Part shown: positions 15,501 through 25,600 of the stretch, one piece after another
Position numbering within the stretch: position 1 is the stretch's first letter
How the letters are laid out: every line of letters begins with the position of its first letter
NCBI RefSeq assembly: GCF_035083965.1
Contig: NC_089731.1
Coordinates: 1,912,001 to 1,976,000, forward strand
DNA from: Branchiostoma lanceolatum
Taxonomy: Eukaryota > Chordata > Leptocardii > Amphioxiformes > Branchiostomatidae
DNA length: 64,000 nt
Direction of reading: 5' to 3'
Notes under the pieces: model-generated
Databases searched by the model: none
What the model was told of the DNA's origin: nothing
Seen by the model: the letters and a program-made list of their open reading frames with translations, nothing else
Program-made: the position numbers and the translations under genes

Positions 15501-18088
15501 ATTCTCTCAGCTGTTTTGTATATTTACTGTACGTCCTTCTTCTTCTTGACCACGTATGTCCATCTGCCGAGAAATATTGTTCCGCTTTTTATTTTTGATT
15601 AGCCTTTAAATCTATGTAATGGTAAAGCAGTCATCCTCAATTGAGGTAAAGGAAGATGCTTTTTCAAGGAGATATAATGATAGTGGTAGTGCAATGCGGC
15701 TTTGCTATGGCTCGCGTTTTTAGCCAAGCCCCTATAGCTACTCTTCTCGATAAGTGTGTTGGGTCCATGCAGAGGTTTGGCGCTTGAGTCTTATGCCTAA
15801 TGGTCCATCAAACACGGCGCCGCTGGCTTTACGTCACCATCCGAAATGACGATATCTATAAAATCATTGCTTATTTCTTTTTGTTAAGACGCCACAGTGA
15901 CGGGGAAGCCGATCCCTAAGTGGCGTCCCGCCGGAACTGAGGAAAACCCAGAACAGACGACACAGGGCACAGCTGAGCCGACACCGTTTGAGGATGGCAA
16001 GCAGACGCCGCCTAAAAAGGACAGCTGGCCTACCCATGGAAGTCCCACACCCGTCTCTATGGCAACATCTGTTGTCAAGGCAACGTCTGTCTCCATGCCA
16101 ACGTCTGTCACCATGCCAACGGTTCCCATGGAGATGATAACGGATGAGATCGCAACAACTGCAAGAGTACGCAGTGCGAGAGGTACAATATGTTTGATTG
16201 AGAGTTTATAAAACAAAATTGACATGACTTTTCTCCGTTACACTCGGCGAATGTCGAGAGATCAGTAAAATGGAATGGACTCATTAGGTAAAACTAATTT
16301 CCGGAGTTGCTTTGAACTGTGTTGATAAACATTTCTTTTAAACTTAAAGAAAATTGTGAGCAAGCTTCTTAAGTCTTCTATCGAATCGTCCTAAATTGTC
16401 TTCACCTCATTAACATTTCAATTAAGAGTTCTGGCATAAAACCTGGTTCTCCAGTTCTTTCCTTTAGTCACTGACGAAAGACAGCGACGTGACGAAAGAT
16501 GGCTGTTTCAAAATTCTATCCAGTTGCATGAATAACTGTTTTTGTGTGGGGGGGTGGGGGGTGGGGGGTGATATAAGATCTTTTTCAATTTTTTTCTCGA
16601 TCTTTTCTCATCTTTTTCTGTCACAGTTCTGTCATACAACCTGGTTCTCCAGTTCTTACCTTTAGTCATTGACGAAAGATAGCGACGAAAGACGACTGTT
16701 TCAAAATTTTATCCAGCTGTTTTTTTTGCCGTGCTATAATATTGTTTTCATTTTTCCGTCCCAGTTGTGTGCACATTTGACGAAGATCTGTGCGGCTTCA
16801 AACAAGGCTCGAGAGACGAGTTCAACTGGAGCTGGAGTCCGAAGGGCAAAGGCACGCCCTCCAGACGGACCGGACCCAGAGCCGACCATACCACTGGACA
16901 AGGTGAGCAGGTAGCAGTAGTTGTAGTAGTAGTATCCATTACTGTAAATGCAAACATGTTCATGGTGGTTTTATGTTTGCCGTTTTTGCGGTGAACTTTC
17001 AGCGTGAACTTATAACTGCAGCAAAACCTGGATAAAGTGGGAAAAGTGATATAAGGATGTGTTTTGAATTTGATAATTTAAAAAGAAATTCATCAATTGG
17101 CCTTGTTGTAGCAGTTGTCTAACTAGCCTGCAGGTACTAAAATGAAATGCCAGTCCTAAAGTGAGATTAGGTCCTGCAGAGACTAAAGTCGTAAACAGCC
17201 ATCCGCTGCACTACATGATTGAGAGGTCCCCCCTAGGACAGGTGCTGACAATACTGAACATCTGAAATGTACAAATCCACCATCCTATGCAAGCAATAGG
17301 AGAACTGCATAGCAGGATAGACGATTATGGTGAATTTGCAACATTTTTCTGTCTGTTTAACGATTTTCTCTCACCCATTTCCAGGCTGCTTTCTCTTCGT
17401 CGAGGCCACGCACAAGGCACCCGGAGAAAAGGCCCGCGGGTTTTCACCCGTTTATAATACCACGGGGCCACACTGTCTGACATTCTATCACCACATGCGG
17501 GGACGGGGCATTGGTTCTCTCGTCGTCTATCTACGCACCGTTGACATGGCAACCAACGATGTCAGGAGACTTTGGTCTCTATCTGGTAACCAAGGCAACA
17601 GGTGGTCAAAAGCAGAAGTGACGTTCGACGCAACTTCAAATTTCCAAGTGAGACTTATAGATTATTCTTATCTATTTAGACCAACATGTAAAAACATGCT
17701 TGTAAAGCCATTATTTTAAAAACGAGTTAGTTACAATCATGATACAAGAAGGAAAAATGACACTTTTTCACAATTCACTGCACATATTTTGAATTGTAAT
17801 ATCCATCTGGTTCATTCTAAAACAGTTATAAAAGCCAAAATAATCTACTTACACATAAAAAACACAACTTCTATTTTTTTTCCCCAAATTGCAATGTAAA
17901 TAAGGGTGAAAGTTCACTGTCAGTTGAAATCATCATGTAAAAATCCTGCTCTGTCTCTTCCAACAAAAAGTGCTGACATTGCTGTTTATTTCTTTTTTCA
18001 GGTGATTTTTGAAGGTGTCCGCGGCACCAGTTCACGCGGGGACATCGCCGTAGACGACATGACCCTTGACACCAGGTCATGTGGCTAG
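9504..18088 (+). CDS. Astacin metalloprotease with MAM domain
   Basis: Twelve exons join in phase to 529 aa: 9504-9563, 11260-11293, 11481-11531, 12806-12852, 13560-13662, 13925-14042, 14291-14469, 15267-15482, 15889-16182, 16765-16902, 17385-17647 and 18002-18088. Exon 1 is a signal peptide ending VLVHTQ. The prodomain includes LIEGDIL, matching the astacin FxGD aspartate switch. The catalytic domain starts near KKWPKNSDGI, has the zinc site HELMHTIGFLHE in exon 7 and the Met-turn SVMHYG in exon 8. Exon 9 is a Pro/Thr/Met-rich linker with repeated VSMPTSVTMPT-like units. Exons 10-12 form a MAM domain (CTFDEDLCGF through DIAVDDM, ending SCG). The astacin-linker-MAM order recalls meprin, but no TRAF, EGF or membrane segment is seen, so a secreted enzyme is inferred. 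Confidence 0.92.
9564..10993. other. Astacin intron 1, unremarkable part
   Basis: Most of the first intron is AT-rich non-coding DNA without a recognised gene or RNA. A dispersed repeat begins at about 10994 and the intron ends at 11259. Confidence 0.5.
10994..11140 (-). repeat. Dispersed repeat with hammerhead-like core, copy B
   Basis: Second copy of the repeat at 1618-1760, in the same orientation, inside astacin intron 1. On the minus strand CTGAAGA is followed by GGTGAC, a five-base loop, GTCACC and GAAACGTCGG. The stem is perfectly paired here and differs by substitutions from copy A. The arrangement matches a hammerhead core with one unpaired A before stem II. Stems I and III remain unresolved. 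Confidence 0.5.
11579..11951 (+). mobile_element. LINE 3-prime end (RT C-terminus)
   Basis: The segment begins LQWFGHVSR and ends GPRRSWITDLNEW, ARLAEDRQQWRTF and a stop at 11949-11951. This is the characteristic C-terminal region of CR1/L2-like LINE reverse transcriptases (RPRRSW..D...W, then ...L..DR..WR). Stops and a frame change lie between the two halves, so it is a dead fragment. It lies in astacin intron 3. Confidence 0.8.
11986..12216. mobile_element. 231-bp inverted-repeat element with 9-bp TSD
   Basis: Arms of about 85 bp (TAATCTCCAAGCAGATC... and its complement) enclose a short unique middle. The flanking direct repeat ATCCTGATA occurs at 11977-11985 and 12217-12225. Like the element at 8375-8575 it begins with TA and duplicates 9 bp, suggesting the same transposase class. 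A few mismatches separate the arms. It inserted just downstream of LINE sequence in astacin intron 3. Confidence 0.88.
12532..12767. mobile_element. Harbinger-like MITE
   Basis: Terminal inverted repeats of about 55-60 bp start GGGCCCTGTCACACTTG on the left and, on the complementary strand, GCCCCTGTCACACTTG on the right. The element is flanked by TTA at 12529-12531 and 12768-12770. A 3-bp TTA duplication is typical of PIF/Harbinger elements. No coding capacity. Confidence 0.75.
13257..13456. mobile_element. ATACTGTAAAT foldback MITE, full copy
   Basis: The element begins ATACTGTAAATGCA and ends TTTACAGTAT, with inner inverted segments around TTCGCGGTGGTTTTATG and CGCGAACTTAAA. It is 200 bp and non-coding. 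Related partial copies lie at about 14108-14249 and 16936-17030 in the same gene. Superfamily not assigned. Confidence 0.75.
14108..14249. mobile_element. ATACTGTAAAT foldback MITE, left-truncated copy
   Basis: Shares TTCGCGGTTTTCGCGG, ACTCCATTT and the right terminus GCATTTACAGTAT with the element at 13257-13456, but the left terminus is missing. It lies in astacin intron 6, ending about 40 bp before exon 7. Confidence 0.7.
14550..14660. repeat. Minisatellite, about 36-bp unit
   Basis: Three to four tandem copies of a unit containing CCAATGATATTTCAATGACC and TCCAAGGTCTT lie in astacin intron 7. No exon sequence is included in the unit, unlike the splice-site arrays elsewhere in the window. 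Confidence 0.85.
14746..14821. repeat. Near-perfect spacerless palindrome
   Basis: A 76-bp palindrome centred between 14783 and 14784 (TGGCCA at the centre) has 38-bp arms with a single mismatch. Arms are AT-rich. It lies in astacin intron 7 and could extrude a cruciform. It may be a very short foldback element or a local inversion-duplication. Confidence 0.9.
16425..16764 (+). repeat. Direct duplication before astacin exon 10
   Basis: Two segments of about 100 bp (16433-16530 and 16628-16720) share ACCTGGTTCTCCAGTTCTT, a GACGAAAGA-rich block and TTTCAAAATT. Each is preceded by AG/TTCTG, resembling the exon 10 acceptor CCAG/TTGTG at 16765. This is probably an old splice-acceptor-spanning duplication. 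A poly-G tract (16549-16568) lies between the copies. Confidence 0.5.
16936..17030. mobile_element. ATACTGTAAAT MITE, right-truncated copy
   Basis: Starts TTACTGTAAATGCAAACATG and continues with TGGTGGTTTTATGTTTGCCG, matching the left half of the element at 13257-13456. The right terminus is missing. In astacin intron 10. Confidence 0.65.
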
Positions 18089-18448
18089 CAGCCAATCAGC
18101 ATATTTATGTACATGTACATATATGGCAATAATGTTAGGTAGAAAAAACATGTCAACTAAGATATAAGCTATTCAACAACTAAAAGTTGTCTTTTCTTTG
18201 TTTCTACTTCGAAGCATGAGGTCACCTGTAGCATAAACTATTCAACAATTCGAAGGTGCTTCTGCTTTGTTGCTGCCATAATCTATTTGTTGGCACAAGC
18301 TGGACTTTAATAAGAACAATTTCAGTTTCAAACTTAAGTTTCTCTGTTGTCTTTGCATGTCGATTGGACATGGCGTACATGAATACACTTGGTCAAAAAA
18401 TATTTACATCTGTCCCAGTATTTTGTCTGTCCTCTGGAGAGGACCTGA

Positions 18449-21400
18449 TCACGTCTTCTTGAAGCCCAGAATGGCGATCATGGCGCCGATCTCAACCACC
18501 AGGGGAAAGGCACTGAAACAGGAGAAATGCATGTCCAATGTATATAATGTTAATATAGTTTATGTTGTCTTTGTTGCCAAGGCTATCCCTTTGTAATATT
18601 GCTACTGGTTACCTTGGAAGCATTACTTCATAAAGATATCATATGCAGCCTGTATGCATCAGATTTTCACAACTGAACCAAGAATATAAGATACAATAAA
18701 TGCGCTTTGTTCTTTAAACTGTCAAGTGTTGTCATTCACATTTCAGCAAGTAGTCCAGGCAAAAACATCCGAAGAATTTCATTCTGAGATAAATTTTATT
18801 CTTTGGGTCACACAGATAAATTTTGTTGGTTCTGATACATGTAGCTGTTTGGTATGTTTGTATTGGTTATGCAGCAGGGAGAAGGTAAAATGTAATTCTT
18901 AACATACTGGAAGGGTCAGAAAATGTCTGCAAATAAACAGGTGTGGCGTTAAAAGTGTGCATGCTGCTCACCTGCAGAACCCGAAGACCCACCAGTACAG
19001 GTCGCACTCCCACTGCTCGAACACGAAGTACGACAGGCTCACCGCCGCGCTCGCGTGGGCCGCGGTCGCTAGGGTTCACGGTCAAGGAGAACTCAATCTC
19101 GTAGATCAAAGCTCTTATGATCACAGGGCTCGAAATTCATCTTTGGGAATAGGTGCACTGGTGCACCCAACTCAAAAAATTGGGTGCACAGAAAGAATTT
19201 TGGGTGCACCAGATAAAATAAAGTTGAATGTTCTTCAGAACATAATTACAAAATTGAACGCTGCTGCCTCTCTTAAGAACTTCAATCTGTAATTCTATAG
19301 CTAACTTTAGAATTTCAAACAAATGATACATTAGATAAAGTACAGCAAAAAGTTATCCTGCGGTTTTTTACACTTACATTTCAAGAATATTCTGTATACT
19401 AGTGTACAATAGTACCTTAACCCTATAGGCTACAAAAATATATAGGTGCACCAGTGCACCCACAGTCAAAACTTAGGTGCACAGCTCCAATTTTGGGTGC
19501 ACTGGGTGCACATGCACCCACTATTTCGAGCCCTGTTAGATCATAGGGGAAACATTCTCAGGTCCTGTGTTTAAGAAACCACACCTAGAGCACCTTAAAG
19601 ACACCCCCCACACACAAACACACACTTACCGGCAAGTGAATGCAGGGGTATGCCTGGTGCGACTGGGACACTGAGTCAAACCTATGCTGGTACTTTCCAA
19701 CTCACACAAAGTGAGGTATATCACATTAATATATCACAAAATACAATCTAGATCTGAAACTAAATTGTTTAGTAAGCAATGTAGTGGCTCATTCAGCTAT
19801 ATCACACAAAGGAGTTTCTATAACTTCATTATCACACCAAACGATTTGGCACACCTAAACTGTTCACTTCTATGTCTAACTGCTACTACAAAGAAACAAA
19901 CATTTTACCCTGTTAATCTGCCTAACTCTGTAATCTCTTACTGCTGCCTAACTCTGTAACCAAATTCATTACTGTTCACAAGTCATGTATGTCTAACTGC
20001 TACTACAAATAAACAGTGTTAATCTGCCTAACTCTGTAACCTCTTATTGCTGCCTAACTCTGTATCCAAATAGGGAATTGGATGTAGGCCATAGAAGCGT
20101 AATCAAGCTTCCTATCTTAATATATGGCAATCATGTAAGAAAGAAGCTGTCAAAAGTCACCTACTTGTGTTTTAGTCCATGAAAAACATGCATTGGCAGG
20201 GGTGTCTGGCCTATAAAGTTTCAATCTAGAGCATAATTTCAACTTTCTAATCGGCACAACCCCTACGAATCCAGCCCTGTTTACAAAAATTGACCTTTGA
20301 CCTCCTTCTCTACCTGATAATCACACAAAAACACCAAACTTCTACTACCTACAGACACCACAAACATGGATGAAAGTCTGATTTTTCAACACAATTAGAA
20401 GTAAGAAACCCTTACCTGTAACATCCAGCTCAGAAATACCAACATATTCCAGGAAAAAAAACCTTTACAGCTACTTTTACCAAGGGTACCAAACCAATTT
20501 CCATGGGCTAAAAGTTGGCCTTCTGCGCCTGCACGGATTACTGGAGTGTCGCCTACAGCTACTTCCAGCATGCTTAATGTTAAGGATACAGAGCATGCCC
20601 ACTGTTGGCAGGAACATGGAGATGCCTGTGAAGAATCCTGTCAGCTCCACCGCAGCAAACGCCAGCGTTAGGGACAGTCCAACCAACAACCTGGGGGGGT
20701 GAGAGTACAGCTGTATAAGTATGGCTCTTGTTATTGGAAAAATGATTGGAAATAAATGTCACGTCAAAACAGATTTAGAACGCACAACTTCTTATGATAT
20801 ACATATAATTAATAAGCTGTTCAACTTTCTTGATGCTACTCACCAGAGACAGACACATTTACACTAATGTGTAATTATGGTCCAACAAATTTCATGAGAA
20901 CTTACTACCAATAAGTGTATTCTTACACTAGTACTGTATGCAAATTTGATTTGATTTGATTGATTGGAATTGCAACAGTGCAATACACGTGGGACACAGG
21001 CAGCTATTGCTGATGTCGTGACCCACACACATAATGTACCCGATTTTTACAAATTTAGAATTTTAGACCTGAATACACACAACTGTAACAGTTGTTTTCA
21101 GCATAATTCATACAGATGCTTTTCAAACAGATGCTTTTCAAACAAATTTGTTAGAAAGACACATGTACACGATGAGAGGCAATGACACCCTGGCACATTT
21201 GTCATGGTTTGAATACTTAGTATATTTTTACCAGCCTATAGTATATCTATAGAGGTATTTATAAACATTAGCAGCAGATCACTTTCAGTGAAAGTTTCAC
21301 TTTCAGCAGCACACCCAGTACATACTCTGTGTCCTTCTGGTTATACTGGTCCTGAGTGTACGTCTCCGGCAGACAGGCTTCAATGTTGTCTCTCTGGAGA

Positions 21401-22227
21401 GGAAAATATAAAGCAGTGAGTGATTAATCATGCATTCTGAAACAAGTTTAAACTGTAATTTCCAACACAAGAATTGGACTTGGCAAAATTTTTGACTGTA
21501 CTAGTACGACACCAGTCTTTGTCAAGGAGTGAGCATGCTGCATGCATGTCATTTTTACGTAGAGTGATTAGCCGTTCTAATTCCATTGTAATTTGTAGCC
21601 ACATACATTGTAATATCATAAGGCAGTTCATAGATTTAAGTGCACATGCACAGCAAGACCCAAACCCTGGCCATGGGGAGGACCACTTAAGCGATGAAAA
21701 GATCAGATTGAGAGTGACACTGGATTAAACACACGGGTGGCGGAGGCTATGGCACAGGACAGAGATTCCTGGAGGGACCTTTATTACACTACTTAAAGAA
21801 GGGTCACATTGACCCCACAAACTTTGAAGCTCTCTGCAATGATCGCAGCACCTGGCGTCAGCTGAGCTACAACAGCGTCACAACTTTAGAAGTTGAGAGA
21901 ATAGCAGCCGCTGAGGCCAAGAGAAGGGCCAAGACTTGAAGCACGGCTGCAACAGAACTGATGAACTCATGTAGACTTGCCCTACTCTTTCAAGTGGCTG
22001 TCATTATATACACATATAGTTTATTATTGATACTGGCCTGGGCACTTAAGCAAGCGCAGTGAGACACATTGTGGGTAATAAGTTGAAGGACCCTGACACA
22101 TAAACAAAGCACCACACTACATAAGTATAACGTTACCTACCCTGGTCCAGTACAGGTTGATGGTGATGATGAGATGTGCGATCAGCGTAAGAAACCGCGC
22201 TGGGACGATGCCGTTAACAGTGGCCAT
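18449..22227 (-). CDS. TMEM107: Transmembrane protein 107 (ciliary transition zone)
   Basis: Five minus-strand exons encode about 140 aa, the length of human TMEM107: 22227-22141, 21393 to about 21315, 20690-20590, 19068-18972 and 18512-18449. Recognisable blocks include MATVNGIVPARFLTLIAHLI, EACLPETYT, AAVELTGFF, SMFLPTVGM, ASAAVSLSYFVFEQWECDLY and the C-terminal IAILGFKKT. Four hydrophobic segments fit the four-pass topology. In vertebrates the protein is part of the MKS module of the ciliary transition zone and controls ciliary composition. The exon 2/exon 3 junction does not resolve with canonical GT-AG sites: exon 3 requires two bases from exon 2, and no GT donor supplies them. The gene diverges from COPB2 and converges with the astacin gene. 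Confidence 0.9.
18695..18700 (+). terminator. Possible polyadenylation signal, plus strand
   Basis: AATAAA lies 607 bp after the astacin stop, within TMEM107 intron 4 on the opposite strand. If used, the astacin transcript would overlap the convergent TMEM107 gene. No nearer AATAAA was noticed. Confidence 0.3.
19124..19535. mobile_element. hAT-like MITE
   Basis: Perfect 13-bp terminal inverted repeats CAGGGCTCGAAAT and ATTTCGAGCCCTG enclose 412 bp with many internal GGTGCACC motifs. Flanking octamers are TATGATCA and TTAGATCA, a 6/8 match. CAGGG termini and an 8-bp duplication are typical of hAT elements. Non-coding. Located in TMEM107 intron 3, 56 bp upstream of exon 4. Confidence 0.8.
19868..20075. 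repeat. Tandem duplication in TMEM107 intron 3
   Basis: Two copies of a unit of about 110-115 bp share TGTCTAACTGCTACTACAAA, GTTAATCTGCCTAACTCTG and CTGCCTAACTCTGTA. No exon sequence is included. Confidence 0.7.
21640..21940 (+). mobile_element. Probable LINE C-terminal fragment
   Basis: One frame reads AEAMAQDRDSWRDLYY, resembling the DR-WR motif at the end of LINE ORF2 proteins. It is followed by a frame reading CNDRSTWRQLSYNS and AAAEAKRRAKT before a stop. Several frames and stops intervene. Located in TMEM107 intron 1; family is uncertain. Confidence 0.45.
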
Positions 22228-22681
22228 CTTCAATAATGTTCCACAAAGGGATAGTCAAAAGTCTTGTTCCAAAATTTTTGTCCTCCTTCTAATCTAAGGA
22301 GTCTTCATACATCCAGGTTATACATCCGGATGGGTTACCATGCCAACGAATCTGCAAGCTTGTCCAATGAAATTACGCTAAACAGCGTCCAATCGAATTG
22401 CTGCACGTTGACGACTGCATGAACATTGAAGTAAGTCAGTCTTCACTTCCCTGCATGTTAGAATACGTCAGAAATATGAAATATCGCTGAATTTGCGTAG
22501 AATCCGACAAAAACACAGAACTCCAAAACGCGGAAGTTTTTCCTCCAGGAATCAAATATGGCGGCACCGAACTCTCGCGCCGCACTTCCGGTAACATGAC
22601 TATCTGGCCAGATCTCGCGGGAACGTGCGAGATTTGCCACGTCTTTTCCTCCAACACGACAGGTCGGAGAAGAACTGAAAC
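22228..22681. promoter_or_regulatory. Bidirectional TMEM107/COPB2 promoter region
   Basis: Only 454 bp separate the divergent start codons. The COPB2-proximal part contains an ETS consensus CACTTCCGGT (22583-22592), a second CGGAAGT (22531-22537), a YY1-like AATATGGCGGC (22554-22564), TCTCGCGC (22573-22580) and TCTCGCGGGAA (22613-22623, Kaiso/E2F-like). No TATA box is seen. This composition is typical of housekeeping promoters. Transcription starts were not mapped, and the sites are pattern matches only. Confidence 0.65.
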
Positions 22682-25600
22682 ATGGTGAGCGCACGTCTTC
22701 TTATTTCCTTCGTCTTATGCAACGTCTTAAAGATTATTGTAGTCTGTCGAGACTACAAGAGCTGTAGAAAGATGTTATTAATGTTGTCTTAGATTTGTGA
22801 ATATCTTCGTTGACGACAAAATGTTATGCGCCGGTTTGCAAGTTGCAGTGCCCCCCTCCCCACTTTTCGATACCCACAGTTTTGTGTTCCGCGAACTTCT
22901 TCAAGTTCTTGCTTCTTTGAAGAAAAACAGCGATGATTGTCTCCCTCTGTATGACTTCTTAAGTCTGTATGTGTAGTAAGACGCACATACAATGTTGTAT
23001 AAATCTATCAATAGTCTTTAATATTCCACAAAGAAGTAGAACTTGAAGCAAGGGGTGTCAAGTTTGCTAACCGTCTAGCTTGCCTTCACATGTACCAATA
23101 AATATTATATAAATACTCTGATGTTTATACTTGTATGTTGTAATAGTTTGAATAAATAATCATGTTTTTGCCTTCTATTTCAGCCTCTGCGACTTGACAT
23201 AAAGGTGAGTTAGTCTCCATCATCGTGTTTTGCGTGTTAGAAGTAGAAGAAAATGTGTAAAATTGAAAGTCAGAATAGTCACTAAACATGATTTGTATAA
23301 TTGTGTACAGGTATGATATCCCTTTCAGCGAGTTTGCAGACTATGAATTAGAACTAGAGAGTGACCTGTCACACTGAACCCTGTGTTTGTGTTGTTTTCA
23401 GCGTAAGTTGTCGGCGCGGTCGGACCGTGTGAAGTGCGTGGACCTGCACCCGACGGAGCCATGGATGCTCGCCGCGCTGTACAACGGCAACGTGCACGTC
23501 TGGAACGTCGAGTCACAGGTCAGTAATGAGGCCACACCAACACGGTTGGTTCTCGGAGTTAGATATACAAAATGTTTTACATTTATGTAAAACGCTAAAG
23601 TAGAAGACCAACATGAAAACAAAAGCAGTGAAAAGCTTATATGTATATCTCTGTCTGTCTGTCTCCCTCTTGAGCTGTCTCTCTGTCTGTCTGTCTCACT
23701 CAGTCTGTGTAATGTTATCATAGTTACTGATCATGATTCATATTTCTCACTACTTGCACTGTTTTTATGCACATCCTCAGACAATACTGGTACCAAAATT
23801 ATATCTTAAAGTGGACTCCCCAATCATTTTTAAGATAGATGACTTATATATTATTACCATTCATATGTAACATCTTCTATTCCCATACTCCACAGCAACT
23901 GATCAAGTCGTTTGAGTGCTGTGACCTGCCCGTTCGAGCCTCCAAGTTTGTTCCCAGGAAGAACTGGGTCGTGGCTGGATGTGTGAGTATTACATGGACC
24001 TCCATCTAACAAGCTAATGATGTTTTCAGCGTAGACTCTTGTATCATGTGTTACAGAAAGAGAACTCGAACTGAAAGATTCTGTCTCAGTGATTTTTTGT
24101 TCAGTGAGGTAGTTCCTGAAAAACTGGACGGTGGCTGGATGTGTAAATATCACATGGACACCCAACTTCTGAGCTTATGTTTCTGGGTACACACTTTAGT
24201 GTTAAATGTGTTTAGAAGGAGAACTCATAGATTGTTTGTTCAGTGATTTTTTTTTAGTTCAGTGAGGTAGTTTCTAGCCTAAGAAAGTAATGAATTAGTT
24301 CCCCCCTCCGGCAGGTTCTCTTGTAACTGCAGTACATACACAAAGCATAATAAGGATGATGGTGGAACATTACGTCTTTCACCTATTCAGGGGTACTATA
24401 CAAAAATATGCCATTTAATTCTAGCACTATCTATAAACAGTGTACCCCTTGAGACTACAGCCACAAATATTCAGTCAAGGGTTACATGTACATGTATGTG
24501 TTGACAGTTTTTCTCTCCCCTCTCCAGGATGACATGCAGGTTCGAGTGTTTAACTACAACACCCTGGAGAGGGTGCACATCTTCGAGGCCCACTCTGACT
24601 ACGTCCGCTCCATCGCTGTCCACCCCACACAGCCGTACCTGCTCACCAGCAGTGGTGGGTATAAACTTTCAGTCTTTGTAAACTCTGCCAAGGCTGTTGT
24701 AGTTGTAGCTTTTCGATTCAGGTCTGTTGGTTTGTAACACTACATTGTATTTTTTTCTCTAATAGCTGTACCGGCACACTAGTATTTTGAAGTAAAAATT
24801 TCTACTGTATAACAGTTTTGTTGGATCTCAGCAAAATTTAGTAGCTTAGTTACTAGTAGTTAGTTAGAGATGTTTATTTTCTGTGTGATGTCTATTCTTC
24901 AGAAACTTTTCTATCGACTTGTCTGTATTTTTAGTAAGTTCATTTTAATTTGTACATTAGATAGTAAGCAAGTAAAATCAAAACTTTTTTTGTCATTGGA
25001 GCACTTGATTGACTGCAGTGATTTTCTTGGCAGTCCCCTAAGAGTGACTATTTGTTGTTATTCATTGTTGTTTACTATTGTTGTTGTTTACTATTGTTGT
25101 TGTTTACTCCAGACGACATGCTGATAAAGTGCTGGGACTGGGATAAGAAGTGGGCGTGTATCCAGGTGTTCGAGGGCCACACCCACTACGTCATGCAGAT
25201 CGTCATCAACCCCAAGGACAACAACCAGTTCGCCAGCGCATCGCTTGACAGAACTGTTAAGGTAAGGCTACGTAATCAATCAATCCAGGGGTTTTTCTAG
25301 AAAAATTAAACAAGAGGGAGCACACACATGTGAGGGAGCAAATTTTATGTATCTATGGATGAATTGATTGCTGAGTGAAGGCTGTATGCTGGATATTTAG
25401 CTAAAATCTGAATTCGACAAGGGGGTGCTGGGCTGAAACAAGAGGGTGCAGCGCCCCTCTTTCCTGATTTAGATGAACCCCTGCAATCAATCAATCAATC
25501 ACTCAATCAATCAATGACCAGTGCCTCTCTGGACATGAAGATATAGGTTAGGCAGGTACGGCTGTATGTATTGATTTTGAAATGAACGTTTGTAAAAATC

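Noticed and set aside
20580-20762. Minus-strand frame VVGWTVPNAGVCCGG
   Set aside because: It is the wrong frame of TMEM107 exon 3, whose correct frame matches the family.
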